NCBI GenBank assembly: GCA_035606355.1
Contig: DATNFO010000027.1
Coordinates: 1 to 64,000 of the forward strand
DNA length: 64,000 bases
Direction of reading: 5' to 3'
Origin: Sulfopaludibacter sp035606355
GTDB lineage: Bacteria > Acidobacteriota > Terriglobia > Bryobacterales > Bryobacteraceae
In this document: in pieces, positions 25,410-34,414 of the stretch
Position numbering within the stretch: the stretch's first letter is position 1
Layout: each line of letters starts with the position of its first letter
Notes under the pieces: model-generated
Database searches by the model: none
Told to the model about the DNA's origin: nothing
What the model saw: only the letters and a program-made list of their open reading frames with translations
Position numbers and translations under genes: made by a program

Positions 25410-27395
25410 ATGCGCACTCTCCTCTGCTTGCCGCTACTGGCTGCCGCCTCCCTCGCCGCCGATGCTCCGGCGCTTATGCCCATGCCGGCGACCGTCCGGT
25501 TTTCCGAAGGCGGCGTCTTTCCCACGGCCATTCGCTCGACGCGTCCGGATCCGCAACTCGAAGCGGCCATCACCCGATTCCGCGCCCTGCTGGCCCGCGA
25601 AACCGGCATCGATCTCGCCTTGCAGCCCGCCTCCGCAACGCCCTACACCATCACGATCGAAACCGCCGCCGCCGCGCCCGCCTGGCCCGAGCTCGGCGAA
25701 GATGAAGCCTACACGCTCGATATCTCTCCCGCGGCCGGGACCCTCCGCGCCGCCACCACTACCGGAGCGCTCCGCGGACTCGCCACTCTCGCGCAACTCG
25801 TCACGCCGGGCCCGAGCGGCTTCCAGATTCCCTGCGTTCACATCGAAGATCGCCCCCGCTTCCCGTGGCGCGGACTGATGATGGATTCCGCGCGCCACTT
25901 CATGCCGCTCGAAGTCGTGCTGCGCAACATCGATGCCATGGCCGCGGTCAAACTCAACGTCTTCCACTGGCATCTGGCCGACGATCAGGGTTTCCGCGCC
26001 GAATCCAAGCTCTACCCGCGCCTCCAGGAAATGGGTTCGGACGGCCGTTTCTATACGCAGGCGCAAATGCGGGAGGTAGTGGAATACGCCCGGCAGCGCG
26101 GCATCCGCGTGGTTCCTGAATTCGATATCCCGGGCCACACTTTATCGTGGTTCCCGGGTTACCCGGAGCTGAACGGTGAGCCCGGCACGTTCCAGATCGC
26201 GCGGCGCTTCGGCGTTTTCGACCCTGTCATGGACCCTACGCGCGATGAGCTTTACACCTTCCTCGATCGCTTTCTCGGCGAAATGGCGGCGCTCTTTCCC
26301 GACCGCTATTTCCACGTCGGCGGCGATGAAGTGAACGGCAAGCAATGGCGCCAGAGCCCGCACGTGCAGGAATTCATGAAGCAGCACAACATGGCGGATT
26401 TCAAAGCCCTTCAGGTCTACTTCAACCAGCGCCTCTCGAAAATTATGGAGAAGCACGGCAAAATCATGATCGGCTGGGACGAAGTGCTGCAGCCTGACCT
26501 TCCGCAATCCACCGTCATCCAGTCCTGGCGAGGACCGGAGTCGCTCGCCGAAGCGGCGCAAAAGGGGTACCGCGGCATTCTCTCCGCGGGTTATTATCTC
26601 GATCACCTCCGGCCGGCGTCCTATCACTACTCCGTCGATCCGTTGTCCGGAGCCGCCGCCAATCTCACGCCCCAGCAATCCCAATTGATTCTCGGCGGTG
26701 AGGCCTGTATGTGGGCCGAACTTGTCGATGCCGAGACCGTGGATTCGCGAATTTGGCCGCGGGCCGCCGCCATCGCCGAGCGCTTCTGGTCGCCCAAAGA
26801 GACAACCGATGTCGATTCCATGTACGCGCGTGTGGAAGCTGTGAGCCGCCGCCTCGCGTGGACCGGCGTGCAGCATCGCGCGGTGAAAGACCCGATGCTC
26901 GATCGCCTCACCGGAGGCCATCCTGAGCCCTCGCTGCACGTGCTCGCCGATGCTTCCGAGGCGCTCGGCCTGGGACCGCGCAGAGGCGGCCAGTACAACA
27001 CGTGGACCCCGCTCAACAAGTTCGTCGACGCCGTTCCGCCGGAAAGCGAGTCCGTCCGCCGCTTGGAACTGGCTGCGCGCCGCCTCTCCGCCGGTGATAC
27101 AGCGCTCCTGCGGCAACGCTTCACCGTCTGGGCCGCGAATGACGCCCGCTTTCAACCGCTCACCGAAGGGAATTCCTTTCTCGCCGGACTGAAGTCGCTG
27201 TCGAAAGATCTTTCCGCGCTCGGTGCAGCCGGCCTGCAGGCCCTCGACTATCTCGCGAACCACCAAACTCCTCCGGCCGGCTGGATCACGCAGCAGCAAG
27301 CCGAATTCAAACGCATGCTGAAACCGAACGCCGAGGTCACGCTGGCGGCCGTACGCCCCGTGCAGATCCTCGTCGAAGCCCTGGCTAAGCCGTGA
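25410..27395 (+). CDS. Secreted beta-N-acetylhexosaminidase, GH20
   Basis: 661 residues. Signal peptide 1-17; GH20b N-terminal domain (~20-145); catalytic TIM barrel from ~150 with WRGLMMDSARHF, HWHLADDQGFR and the catalytic Asp306-Glu307 pair in HVGGDEVNG. Later active-site Trp residues (SWRG, MWAE) are present. It removes terminal GlcNAc/GalNAc from chitin or peptidoglycan-derived glycans. It overlaps psuK by four bases (GTGA). The C-terminal ~100 residues are a helical extension. Confidence 0.94.
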   Translation: MRTLLCLPLLAAASLAADAPALMPMPATVRFSEGGVFPTAIRSTRPDPQLEAAITRFRALLARETGIDLALQPASATPYTITIETAAAAPAWPELGEDEAYTLDISPAAGTLRAATTTGALRGLATLAQLVTPGPSGFQIPCVHIEDRPRFPWRGLMMDSARHFMPLEVVLRNIDAMAAVKLNVFHWHLADDQGFRAESKLYPRLQEMGSDGRFYTQAQMREVVEYARQRGIRVVPEFDIPGHTLSWFPGYPELNGEPGTFQIARRFGVFDPVMDPTRDELYTFLDRFLGEMAALFPDRYFHVGGDEVNGKQWRQSPHVQEFMKQHNMADFKALQVYFNQRLSKIMEKHGKIMIGWDEVLQPDLPQSTVIQSWRGPESLAEAAQKGYRGILSAGYYLDHLRPASYHYSVDPLSGAAANLTPQQSQLILGGEACMWAELVDAETVDSRIWPRAAAIAERFWSPKETTDVDSMYARVEAVSRRLAWTGVQHRAVKDPMLDRLTGGHPEPSLHVLADASEALGLGPRRGGQYNTWTPLNKFVDAVPPESESVRRLELAARRLSAGDTALLRQRFTVWAANDARFQPLTEGNSFLAGLKSLSKDLSALGAAGLQALDYLANHQTPPAGWITQQQAEFKRMLKPNAEVTLAAVRPVQILVEALAKP

Positions 27396-28276
27396 TCGCC
27401 TGCATCGGAGGCGCCCACCTCGATCGGCACGGAGTCCTCCGCGGACCGCTCGTGCTGGGCACGTCCAACCCCGGCCGCGTGCACACCGCGTTCGGCGGCG
27501 TAGCTCGCAATGTCGCCGAAAACCTGGCGCGTCTTGGCGTGAAGACCACGCTCATCTCGCGCGTCGGCGATGACGAGACCGGCCGCCAGGTACTTCGCCA
27601 CGCCGCGAACCTCGGCATCGATACGGCCTTCTGCAGCATCTCGCCCGAGCGCCACACGGCCTCCTATACGGCGATCGTGGACCAAGCCGGCGAGTTGGTA
27701 GTCGGCCTCGCGGATCGTGACATCTATCTGGAGGTGCAGCCGGACATTCTTGCCGAAGCGATGCCGGTCCTCAACGTTCAGCAATACTGGTTTATCGACG
27801 CGAACCTTCCGCCGGAGACGATTGCGTGGCTTTTGGATCGCGCGGGCGAAACGCCGGTCGCTATCGATGCCATATCGGTCACACTCGCCGAAGGGCTGCG
27901 GCCGCTGATCTCGAAGATCCCGCTGTTGTTTGCGAATCTGCAGCAAGCCGCGGCACTCACGGGCGTCGCCGGCACTCCCGTTGAAGCCGCGGCCGCTCTC
28001 CGCGCGCTGGGCGTTCGCCAGGGGGTCCTCACCGCAGGAAGCCAGGGCATCGCCATCTGGACGCCCGAGACGGTCGAAGCCAGGCCTGCCATTCCCGCGG
28101 TCATCCGAGACGTCACCGGCGCCGGAGACGCGCTCGTCGCCGCGACACTTTACGGTCTCATTCACCGGCAGACTCTTTCCGAAGCCGCGAATCTCGGCCT
28201 GAAGGCCGCCGCGCTGACCGTGGAATCGGCCGACGCGGTGTCCGCGTTCATCGCCACACTTGCCCATGCCCGCTAA
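27392..28276 (+). CDS. psuK: PfkB-family kinase, probable pseudouridine kinase
   Basis: 294 residues, GTG start overlapping the GH20 stop. PfkB signatures are the N-terminal NPGRVHTAFGGVARNVAENL and C-terminal DVTGAGDALVAATL with the anion hole and catalytic Asp. Adjacent, overlapping psuG makes pseudouridine the likely substrate: PsuK would phosphorylate pseudouridine at the 5' position. Specificity is inferred from context. It overlaps psuG by 11 bases. Confidence 0.9.
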   Translation: MIACIGGAHLDRHGVLRGPLVLGTSNPGRVHTAFGGVARNVAENLARLGVKTTLISRVGDDETGRQVLRHAANLGIDTAFCSISPERHTASYTAIVDQAGELVVGLADRDIYLEVQPDILAEAMPVLNVQQYWFIDANLPPETIAWLLDRAGETPVAIDAISVTLAEGLRPLISKIPLLFANLQQAAALTGVAGTPVEAAAALRALGVRQGVLTAGSQGIAIWTPETVEARPAIPAVIRDVTGAGDALVAATLYGLIHRQTLSEAANLGLKAAALTVESADAVSAFIATLAHAR

Positions 28277-29168
28277 CCTCCACATCGCCCCCGAACTCCG
28301 CGACGCCATCGCCGAAAAGCAGCCTGTGGTGGCGCTTGAAACGACGATCGTCAGTCACGGCATGCCGTATCCTGACAACCTTGCGACAGCGCGAGCGCTC
28401 GAAGAGACCGTGCGCGCCGCGGGCGCTATTCCCGCGACCATCGCGGTGATCGATGGAGTCATCCGCGTTGGCATCACTTCGTCCGAACTCGAGTTTCTGG
28501 CTTCGGCCAAGGGAGTACTGAAGCTCAGCCGCAACGATTTGGCGTACGCCGTGGCCAAGCGCAGGAACGGAGCGACCACCGTAGCCGCGACCATGATCTG
28601 TGCCCACCTCGCCGGAATCCGTGTGTTTGCGACGGGAGGGATCGGCGGAGTGCACCGCGGCGCTTCGGACACGTTCGACATCTCTGCCGATATTGAAGAA
28701 CTCGCGCGCACGCCGGTCGCGGTGGTCTGCGCAGGAGCCAAAGCGCTCCTCGATCTTCCCAAGACGCTCGAAGCGCTGGAAACGCGCGGCGTTCCGGTGA
28801 TCGGCTACCGCACGGACGAATTCCCCGCGTTCTGGAGCCGCACCAGTGGATTGCGCGCCCCGCTGCGCCTCGATTCCGCGGGCGAAATCGCAGCGCTCCT
28901 GCAAACGCAGCGCGACCTGGGTCTCAGCGCGGGGACGCTGATTTGCAATCCGCCGTCGGAAGGGGATGAGATCCCCGCCGCCGAGATCGCCGGCCACATT
29001 CGAAAGGCTGTCGCCGACGCCGATTCAAGAGCAATCACAGGAAAGGCTGTGACGCCGTTCATCCTGAGCCGGGTGGTCGAGCTGACCACGGGTCGCAGCC
29101 TCCGAACCAATATTGCGCTAGTGAAAAACAACGCCCGCCTGGCCGCCGAAATAGCCATTCAACGGTAG
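28266..29168 (+). CDS. psuG: Pseudouridine-5'-phosphate glycosidase PsuG
   Basis: 300 residues. Signature stretches of the PsuG (YeiN) family are present: VALETTIVSHGMPYP with the catalytic Glu, KLSRNDLAYA with the Schiff-base Lys region, ATGGIGGVHRG, and GYRTDEFPAFW. It splits pseudouridine 5'-phosphate into uracil and ribose 5-phosphate, completing the pathway begun by PsuK. A TTG six bases earlier could also start the frame. The stop codon is TAGTAG, the second TAG coming from the adjacent hairpin element, and the gene's last codons are duplicated downstream. Confidence 0.96.
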   Translation: MPANLHIAPELRDAIAEKQPVVALETTIVSHGMPYPDNLATARALEETVRAAGAIPATIAVIDGVIRVGITSSELEFLASAKGVLKLSRNDLAYAVAKRRNGATTVAATMICAHLAGIRVFATGGIGGVHRGASDTFDISADIEELARTPVAVVCAGAKALLDLPKTLEALETRGVPVIGYRTDEFPAFWSRTSGLRAPLRLDSAGEIAALLQTQRDLGLSAGTLICNPPSEGDEIPAAEIAGHIRKAVADADSRAITGKAVTPFILSRVVELTTGRSLRTNIALVKNNARLAAEIAIQR

Positions 29169-29325
29169 TAGCGACCGGTCTCCCGACCGGTCGCAGGCGC
29201 GCAAAGCGCGCCCGAATGTCGGTTGCAACGCCGAAATAGCCATTCAACGGTAGTAGCGACCGGTCTCCCGACCGGTCGCAGGCGCGCGCCGCGCGCCCGG
29301 TACCGGCCGGGAGGCCGGTACCTAC
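29145..29325. repeat. Duplicated psuG end with hairpin element between convergent genes
   Basis: A 58-bp identical direct repeat (29145-29202 and 29230-29287) carries the last psuG codons plus the left part of a hairpin element. The complete element is 29253-29325: outer ends GTAG...CTAC with inner stems gcgaccggt/accggtcgc and ggtaccggcc/ggccggtacc. Its right end supplies the stop codon of the convergent gene at 29322. It may serve as a bidirectional transcription stop. Confidence 0.85.
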
Positions 29326-30764
29326 TGATGCACCACGGGAAGAGCTAATCTTCGTACCTCCCGCTCCGCCAACTCCACATCCGTCCCCGGCAGCGCCGCC
29401 CCGGCGTCCGCATCCCAGGAGTCCTCATCGAAGCCTTCGACCGCGTAGATTCGATACTTCCCCGGAACCACTGCCGCAAACGTAAACCTGCCCTCCAGAT
29501 CCGTCTGCTCCACTCTCCACTCCTCGCCGTGCGCCAGCACGATTGTTACAGGCCCGGACGTTGCCTCTGTCAAATGCCCATCGATCCGCGCCATTCCCGA
29601 ACTGAGCGCCACTTCCAAAGGGCCGTCCTGCGCGCCGCTGAGTTCCACCCGATCCGGCGCCACGGGTTTGCCTTTCAGCGTCACGCTTTTTATGTACCAG
29701 GACGGCGGAAAGGTCATCCAAAGTCTGTACACCCCCGGTAAGAGTCCCGAAATCTGACCGTGATCGATCCGATGCAACTCTCGCCGCGCACCGGTATTCA
29801 TCAGAGTCAACTTGCTGCCATCGCCGCCTGTGACCGTTACGGGAATCGCGAACGTCGGTTGCGGCTGCACCACCATTCCGTCCACATCCCCGTTAGTCAG
29901 ATCCACAACCTGCTCCGCGCGCCGGCTGTCTCCGTCCACATAGACCACATACTTTCCCGGCGCCAGATCTCCGCGCATGAACTGTCCGTCCGGCGCAGGC
30001 GTAAAGGAAACGCCCTCCTGTCCTTCCTCCAGTGGCAGGATTTCAAAAGTCAAATCCTCCGAGAACCCCACCACGCGGCCCGACAAACGGCGCGGTGTAC
30101 CTTCCCGCAGGCCGATGAGGATGCCGTTGACTTCCTGACCAGCCTTCAGAACGATCGGCCGCGCCTCCGCAAATGCCAGCACGCCCGGAAAATACGTCGG
30201 CGCTTCCTGAACCCTCGGCCGTTCTCCCTTGTTATTCAAATACTCCACCGTCCTCTGATCATTCGCCTGGAGGTTCCGTTTGGCGCTCAAGTAATATGTG
30301 CCCGGCGCGAGGTCGGACAATCGAAACATTCCCCGATCGTCGGTTTCTATGATGCTGACCTGATACGGACCGGTGCGGTTCCGCCGCCACACGGAAAGCT
30401 CGCTCCCCGGCGCAGGTTGCCCGTCCGGGCGCAGCACCGTGCCGCTCACCACTGGCCGCCGCAACAGCTTCACACGGACGTCCGGCATCGCTCGCCCCCG
30501 CGCAACCTCCACAGCCGGCCCTTCGCCGTCCAGATATCCCGACCGCCGCGCTTCCACGCGATACTTCCCCGCCGTCAGTTGCTCAAAGCAGAATCGGCCG
30601 CCCTCCCCGCTTCGCCGCAACACCGCCGCCGCGTTGCCTTCCGAAACGGCATAAACGCGCACCCGGGCGAGGCCGTTTCCGGAGACGCCATCTACGATCG
30701 TCCCTTGCACCGCGCACGATGCCTGAGCCTGCGCGGCCATCGCCAACATCGCCAGCGCGATCAC
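29322..30764 (-). CDS. Secreted carboxypeptidase-regulatory-like domain protein
   Basis: 480 residues, GTG start overlapping the TGA of the upstream paralogue by GTGA. Signal peptide about 1-15 (AMAAQAQA). At least four beta-sandwich units of the CarboxypepD_reg/SpaA kind are recognisable by repeated G-x-Y-x-V/L patterns (AGKYRVEA, PGTYYLSA, PGKYVVYV, PGKYRIYA). The protein is predicted periplasmic or surface-bound with no enzyme motif. Such proteins are common in acidobacteria and may bind glycans or act as scaffolds. The longer upstream frame lies inside the neighbouring gene and is rejected. Confidence 0.82.
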   Translation of the reverse strand: MIALAMLAMAAQAQASCAVQGTIVDGVSGNGLARVRVYAVSEGNAAAVLRRSGEGGRFCFEQLTAGKYRVEARRSGYLDGEGPAVEVARGRAMPDVRVKLLRRPVVSGTVLRPDGQPAPGSELSVWRRNRTGPYQVSIIETDDRGMFRLSDLAPGTYYLSAKRNLQANDQRTVEYLNNKGERPRVQEAPTYFPGVLAFAEARPIVLKAGQEVNGILIGLREGTPRRLSGRVVGFSEDLTFEILPLEEGQEGVSFTPAPDGQFMRGDLAPGKYVVYVDGDSRRAEQVVDLTNGDVDGMVVQPQPTFAIPVTVTGGDGSKLTLMNTGARRELHRIDHGQISGLLPGVYRLWMTFPPSWYIKSVTLKGKPVAPDRVELSGAQDGPLEVALSSGMARIDGHLTEATSGPVTIVLAHGEEWRVEQTDLEGRFTFAAVVPGKYRIYAVEGFDEDSWDADAGAALPGTDVELAEREVRRLALPVVHQ

Positions 30765-32347
30765 GGAATCTGCGCCTCCGCGCGCTTCAATTCCTCGAGG
30801 GCGATCATGCCCACCTGCACCTGCGCACTGCTCCCGGCCCGAAGGTCCACTTCCGCTCCACGTTCGCGCAGCAGGCCAAGGAACGTCGCGTTCTGCCACG
30901 GCCAGCTGCTATCTTCCGGAACGGCAAAAACAATGTACTTGCCTGGCACCAGCTTCCGGAACACAAATCCTCCGCTTCCGTTCGTCCCGCTGCCGAAGAC
31001 ACCCGGACCCCCTGGCGGAACATTCTCCGCAACGGCGACCACCCGGCAATTCGCGCAGCCTTTCACCTGTCCCGTGATGCTCGCGACCCCGCGCGCTAGT
31101 GTTACGGCCAACTCCCCTTGGGAGCCGTTCGCCAGGAGGATTCCCTTGTCGTCTACCGCCTGCCCGTTGAAGGTCATGGATTCCACAAAGAAATCGCTTG
31201 AAATGAGAAGCGGGTGGTACCGGCCCGGCCGGTGATTGTCGAATACGAGGCCGTGATCCGGTTGCCGCTTCCGTTCGGCGTTCGCCCAGGCTGTCCGCTC
31301 GGGCTGAGGGGACGCCGCTTGCAACATGAACATCGGGTCGCCGAAGCTCTGCTCCGTTTCGCCCGCCAGGGTGAACCGCGCGCGAACGGTCGCCGGCAGG
31401 AGTTGCCGCAGGACGCCGGCGTCGGCATCCTTCGGGCCCACGGTCACCGTCACAGGCTCGCTCGCCTGCGCGCCAAAAGCATCTACAGCCACTTCGTACG
31501 TGCCCGCCGGCACTCCGTGAATGTCAAACGTTCCGTCCTGCTCCTTTTTGCCATAAATTTCGAACCATGGCGCACGCCGGCCGGCATCGACGCGAACGGC
31601 CGTGATTGTGAAATTTGGCTCCTTGGCCGCAAATCCAATCCTCCCCCGCACATGAAACGCCGGAGTCATCGGCAGCTTGATCTCGATCCCGCGGACCTCC
31701 TGACCGTCGGCGACGTCGATTGCCGCCGAGCCCGTCACGTCCTGTCCGCCGGGATAATACGTAGGCGCGACGTGAAATTCGGCCGCTCCCGGGCGGTCCG
31801 CAACCGTAAATTCCCGCCGCGTGATCGCAAACAATCGATAGGAGTCCGCTTCCAACCCACTCAACCGGAAATCTCCCCGGTCGTCGGTAATCGCCGACGC
31901 CACGGCCTGGAAAACGCGCGTGCCACGCCACCAGTCCGTCCGGAGGGCCGCGACGTCCGCTCCCACTAAAGGCTCGCCATCGGAGTCCACTACCCGCCCC
32001 TCGATGGCGCCGAGAGGAACCGCTTTCAATTCGAGACTCCGGATGTGCTCACCCGCTTTGACTTGCAGATACTGTGTACCGCCGGTTGCGAAACCCGCCC
32101 GCTCCAGGGTGACGCGGTACTCCGCAGCCGCAACGTCCGAAAAGTGGAACGCGCCGCCCTCATCGGTGGAAGCCACGTACCCCAACCCTTCCTCAACGTG
32201 GGGAACCAGGCGCACGATCACGCCTTTCAGCGCCGCGCCGTTGATGGAATGCCGCACAACGCCCTCCACCGTACCCTGTTCTGACGCTCCCCAGAGCAAC
32301 AGTGTGCCGGTCCAGCCCCACACAAGCAGTCGAAAAATCAGAGACAT
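30761..32347 (-). CDS. Secreted carboxypeptidase-regulatory-like domain protein (paralogue)
   Basis: 528 residues starting at MSLIFRLLVWGWTG, an ATG followed by a hydrophobic signal segment. A longer start at 32416 would bury the signal. Repeated beta-sandwich units show YRVTLERAGF, LEADSYRLFAI, PAGTYEVAV and PGKYIVFAV, and a CANC pair near residue 440 could form a disulfide. Architecture and order match the downstream 480-residue protein, so the two are tandem paralogues expressed as one unit. No catalytic motif is visible. Confidence 0.82.
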   Translation of the reverse strand: MSLIFRLLVWGWTGTLLLWGASEQGTVEGVVRHSINGAALKGVIVRLVPHVEEGLGYVASTDEGGAFHFSDVAAAEYRVTLERAGFATGGTQYLQVKAGEHIRSLELKAVPLGAIEGRVVDSDGEPLVGADVAALRTDWWRGTRVFQAVASAITDDRGDFRLSGLEADSYRLFAITRREFTVADRPGAAEFHVAPTYYPGGQDVTGSAAIDVADGQEVRGIEIKLPMTPAFHVRGRIGFAAKEPNFTITAVRVDAGRRAPWFEIYGKKEQDGTFDIHGVPAGTYEVAVDAFGAQASEPVTVTVGPKDADAGVLRQLLPATVRARFTLAGETEQSFGDPMFMLQAASPQPERTAWANAERKRQPDHGLVFDNHRPGRYHPLLISSDFFVESMTFNGQAVDDKGILLANGSQGELAVTLARGVASITGQVKGCANCRVVAVAENVPPGGPGVFGSGTNGSGGFVFRKLVPGKYIVFAVPEDSSWPWQNATFLGLLRERGAEVDLRAGSSAQVQVGMIALEELKRAEAQIP

Positions 32348-32941
32348 AGAAACGGTGGCTCGCGATATTTGCAAGCTGGTTGCCAGGATTCCGCCAACGG
32401 CATTCCCGATTTCCACAGCTTTCTTTGCGGCATTGCCTCAAGTACTTACGCGGCCTCAGCCTGCGAGTTCACCTGCCCGGCGCCGCAGCCATGCTAGTCG
32501 TGAAGCGAAAGGACCACGCTCGCGCAACTCGCCGGTCGCGGGCGTCCACGAACCCACGCGTTTTTACCGAACGAACCCAAACCGCGATGGAGAAGTTGAA
32601 CTGTCTCAACGGTTTGCAGAAAAACGCCCGAAAAAACGAACCCACCGATGCCATTTTCGAACCCAAACGAGCGGAAGTCCCCCGGAGCGGCGACGGCATC
32701 CGGTTTCGATTCCCTCAGCGCAACCAATAGCCCTAAAGGGCCGTGCGCAAATGCCCCACATTGGCTCGTAGCCTGGGTAACGAGCGCCACTCGCCGAATC
32801 GTCCTAACCTATAGAAGCCAAACGTCTCATTTTTTGGAACTCATGCCGCGCCACTACAGCCGATTCCGGATGGGCTTAAAATGAGGGATTGCTCCGCATG
32901 ATGACCGCTAATCAACCCGTTGCCTGGAGTCCGGCACTCTC
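32348..32941. other. 594-bp gap upstream of the efflux operon
   Basis: It lies between divergent genes, so both promoters should be here, but I could not identify convincing -35/-10 pairs. The octamer cgaaccca recurs four times between about 32545 and 32670, suggesting an old degenerate repeat. Short ORFs in it are not codon-biased like genes. Nothing else was recognised. Confidence 0.5.
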
Positions 32942-34414
32942 ATGAATCAAAACGTTCCTACTGCTCCCGTGGAGCCGGCGGCTCCTCCGGCGTCGCCGCG
33001 CGTCCCGCCCGCCACTCCCCCGCGCCGCAAGGGCCACGGTTGGATCTGGTTGCTGCTGCTCGCCATCGCCGCCGTCGCCGGATATTACTTCTATACGAAA
33101 AGCGCCAACTCCGGAAAGGGCGGAGACAACGGCCAGGCCGCTGAAGAGGGCGGTAAGGGCGGCAAGAAAGGGCGCGGCGGACGCGGCGGCGTTCCGCCCG
33201 TGGTGGTCACTCGCGCGCAGCGCGGCAACATCGGCGTGGTCTTTACCGGACTTGGCAGCGTTTGGCCCATCTACACCGTAACCATAAAGGCGCGCGTGGA
33301 TGGTCAACTGATGGACATCCTGTACAAGGAAGGCGACATTGTGCAAAAGGGCGCGCCGCTCATCAAGATCGACCCGCGACCCTATGAAGTCCAATTGGAG
33401 CAGGCGCAGGGTCAACTTGCCCGCGACCAGGCCATCCTCGACAACGCTCGCGTCGATGAGAAGCGCTACGAAACCCTTCTCGCCCAGAATGCCGTTCCGG
33501 AACAGCAGCTCACGCAGCAAAAAGCGCTCGTTCAACAATACGAGGGCGTCGTGAAAGCCGACCAGGGCCAGATCGCCAGCGCGCAGCTGAACATCACCTA
33601 CACAAACATCACAGCGCCGATCACGGGCCGCATCGGCCTGCGGCTCGTCGATCCCGGCAACATCGTGCATGCTTCGGATCAAAACGGCCTGTTGGTGATT
33701 ACCCAGATTCAACCCATCAGCGTCATCTTCACGCTCGCGGAAACGCAGCTTCCCGCTGTGATGGACAAGCTCCGCGCGCACCAGACCTTACGCGTGGATG
33801 CTTACGACGCTAACAATTCGAAGAAGCTGGCAACGGGCATTCTGACCACCATCGATAATCAGATCGATCAGACCACCGGAAGCCTCCGCCTGCGCGCCGA
33901 ATTCGATAATCGCGATGGCGCGCTCTTCCCGAATGAGATGGTCAATGCGCGTCTTCTCGTGGAAGAGAAGCGCAATGTCGTTCTCCTCAATACCCCGGCC
34001 ATCCAGCGCACCTCCAACTCCACCTACGTCTTTCTCGTGAAGCCGGACAACACGGTCACGGTGCGTCAGATCACCGTCGGCACGTCGGAAGGCGACCAGT
34101 CGGAAATCACGTCCGGCCTGGAGCCTAACGACATCGTCGTGATGACCGGCGTCGATAAGCTCAACGAGGGAACGCACGTTACCGCGCAGTTTGAAAACGG
34201 CCAATCGCTCGGCGGCGGGCGAGGCGGACGTGGAGGCCGTGGCGGGCACGGCGGTCAGGGAGCGCAAGGTGCGGAGACCGGCGCGCCTGCCGGAGCGGCG
34301 CAGCCTGCCGGAAATCCCAACGCTGCCCCCAACGGCAACGGCAACGAAGGCGGCAGCGGACGTGGACGCGGCGGCCGGCGCGGCAACCGCGGCGGAGGTT
34401 CGAACCAGCAGTGA
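32942..34414 (+). CDS. RND efflux periplasmic adaptor (MdtA-like) with RGG-rich tail
   Basis: 490 residues. A Pro-rich cytoplasmic N terminus is followed by a transmembrane anchor (~34-58) rather than a cleavable signal. A Gly/Lys-rich linker precedes the lipoyl/beta-barrel/hairpin adaptor core (GRIGLRLVDPGNIVHASD; hairpin with QAQGQLARDQAILDNA). The last ~70 residues are Gly/Arg/Asn low complexity with RGG repeats, absent from E. coli MdtA (~415 residues). It would bridge the inner-membrane pumps to the outer-membrane channel. Its stop overlaps the next gene's GTG by four bases. Confidence 0.92.
   Translation: MNQNVPTAPVEPAAPPASPRVPPATPPRRKGHGWIWLLLLAIAAVAGYYFYTKSANSGKGGDNGQAAEEGGKGGKKGRGGRGGVPPVVVTRAQRGNIGVVFTGLGSVWPIYTVTIKARVDGQLMDILYKEGDIVQKGAPLIKIDPRPYEVQLEQAQGQLARDQAILDNARVDEKRYETLLAQNAVPEQQLTQQKALVQQYEGVVKADQGQIASAQLNITYTNITAPITGRIGLRLVDPGNIVHASDQNGLLVITQIQPISVIFTLAETQLPAVMDKLRAHQTLRVDAYDANNSKKLATGILTTIDNQIDQTTGSLRLRAEFDNRDGALFPNEMVNARLLVEEKRNVVLLNTPAIQRTSNSTYVFLVKPDNTVTVRQITVGTSEGDQSEITSGLEPNDIVVMTGVDKLNEGTHVTAQFENGQSLGGGRGGRGGRGGHGGQGAQGAETGAPAGAAQPAGNPNAAPNGNGNEGGSGRGRGGRRGNRGGGSNQQ

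Noticed and set aside
32380..32884. Short ORFs in the gap before the efflux operon
   Set aside because: Different frames give equally poor proteins, with no start signals; codon usage does not match neighbouring genes.
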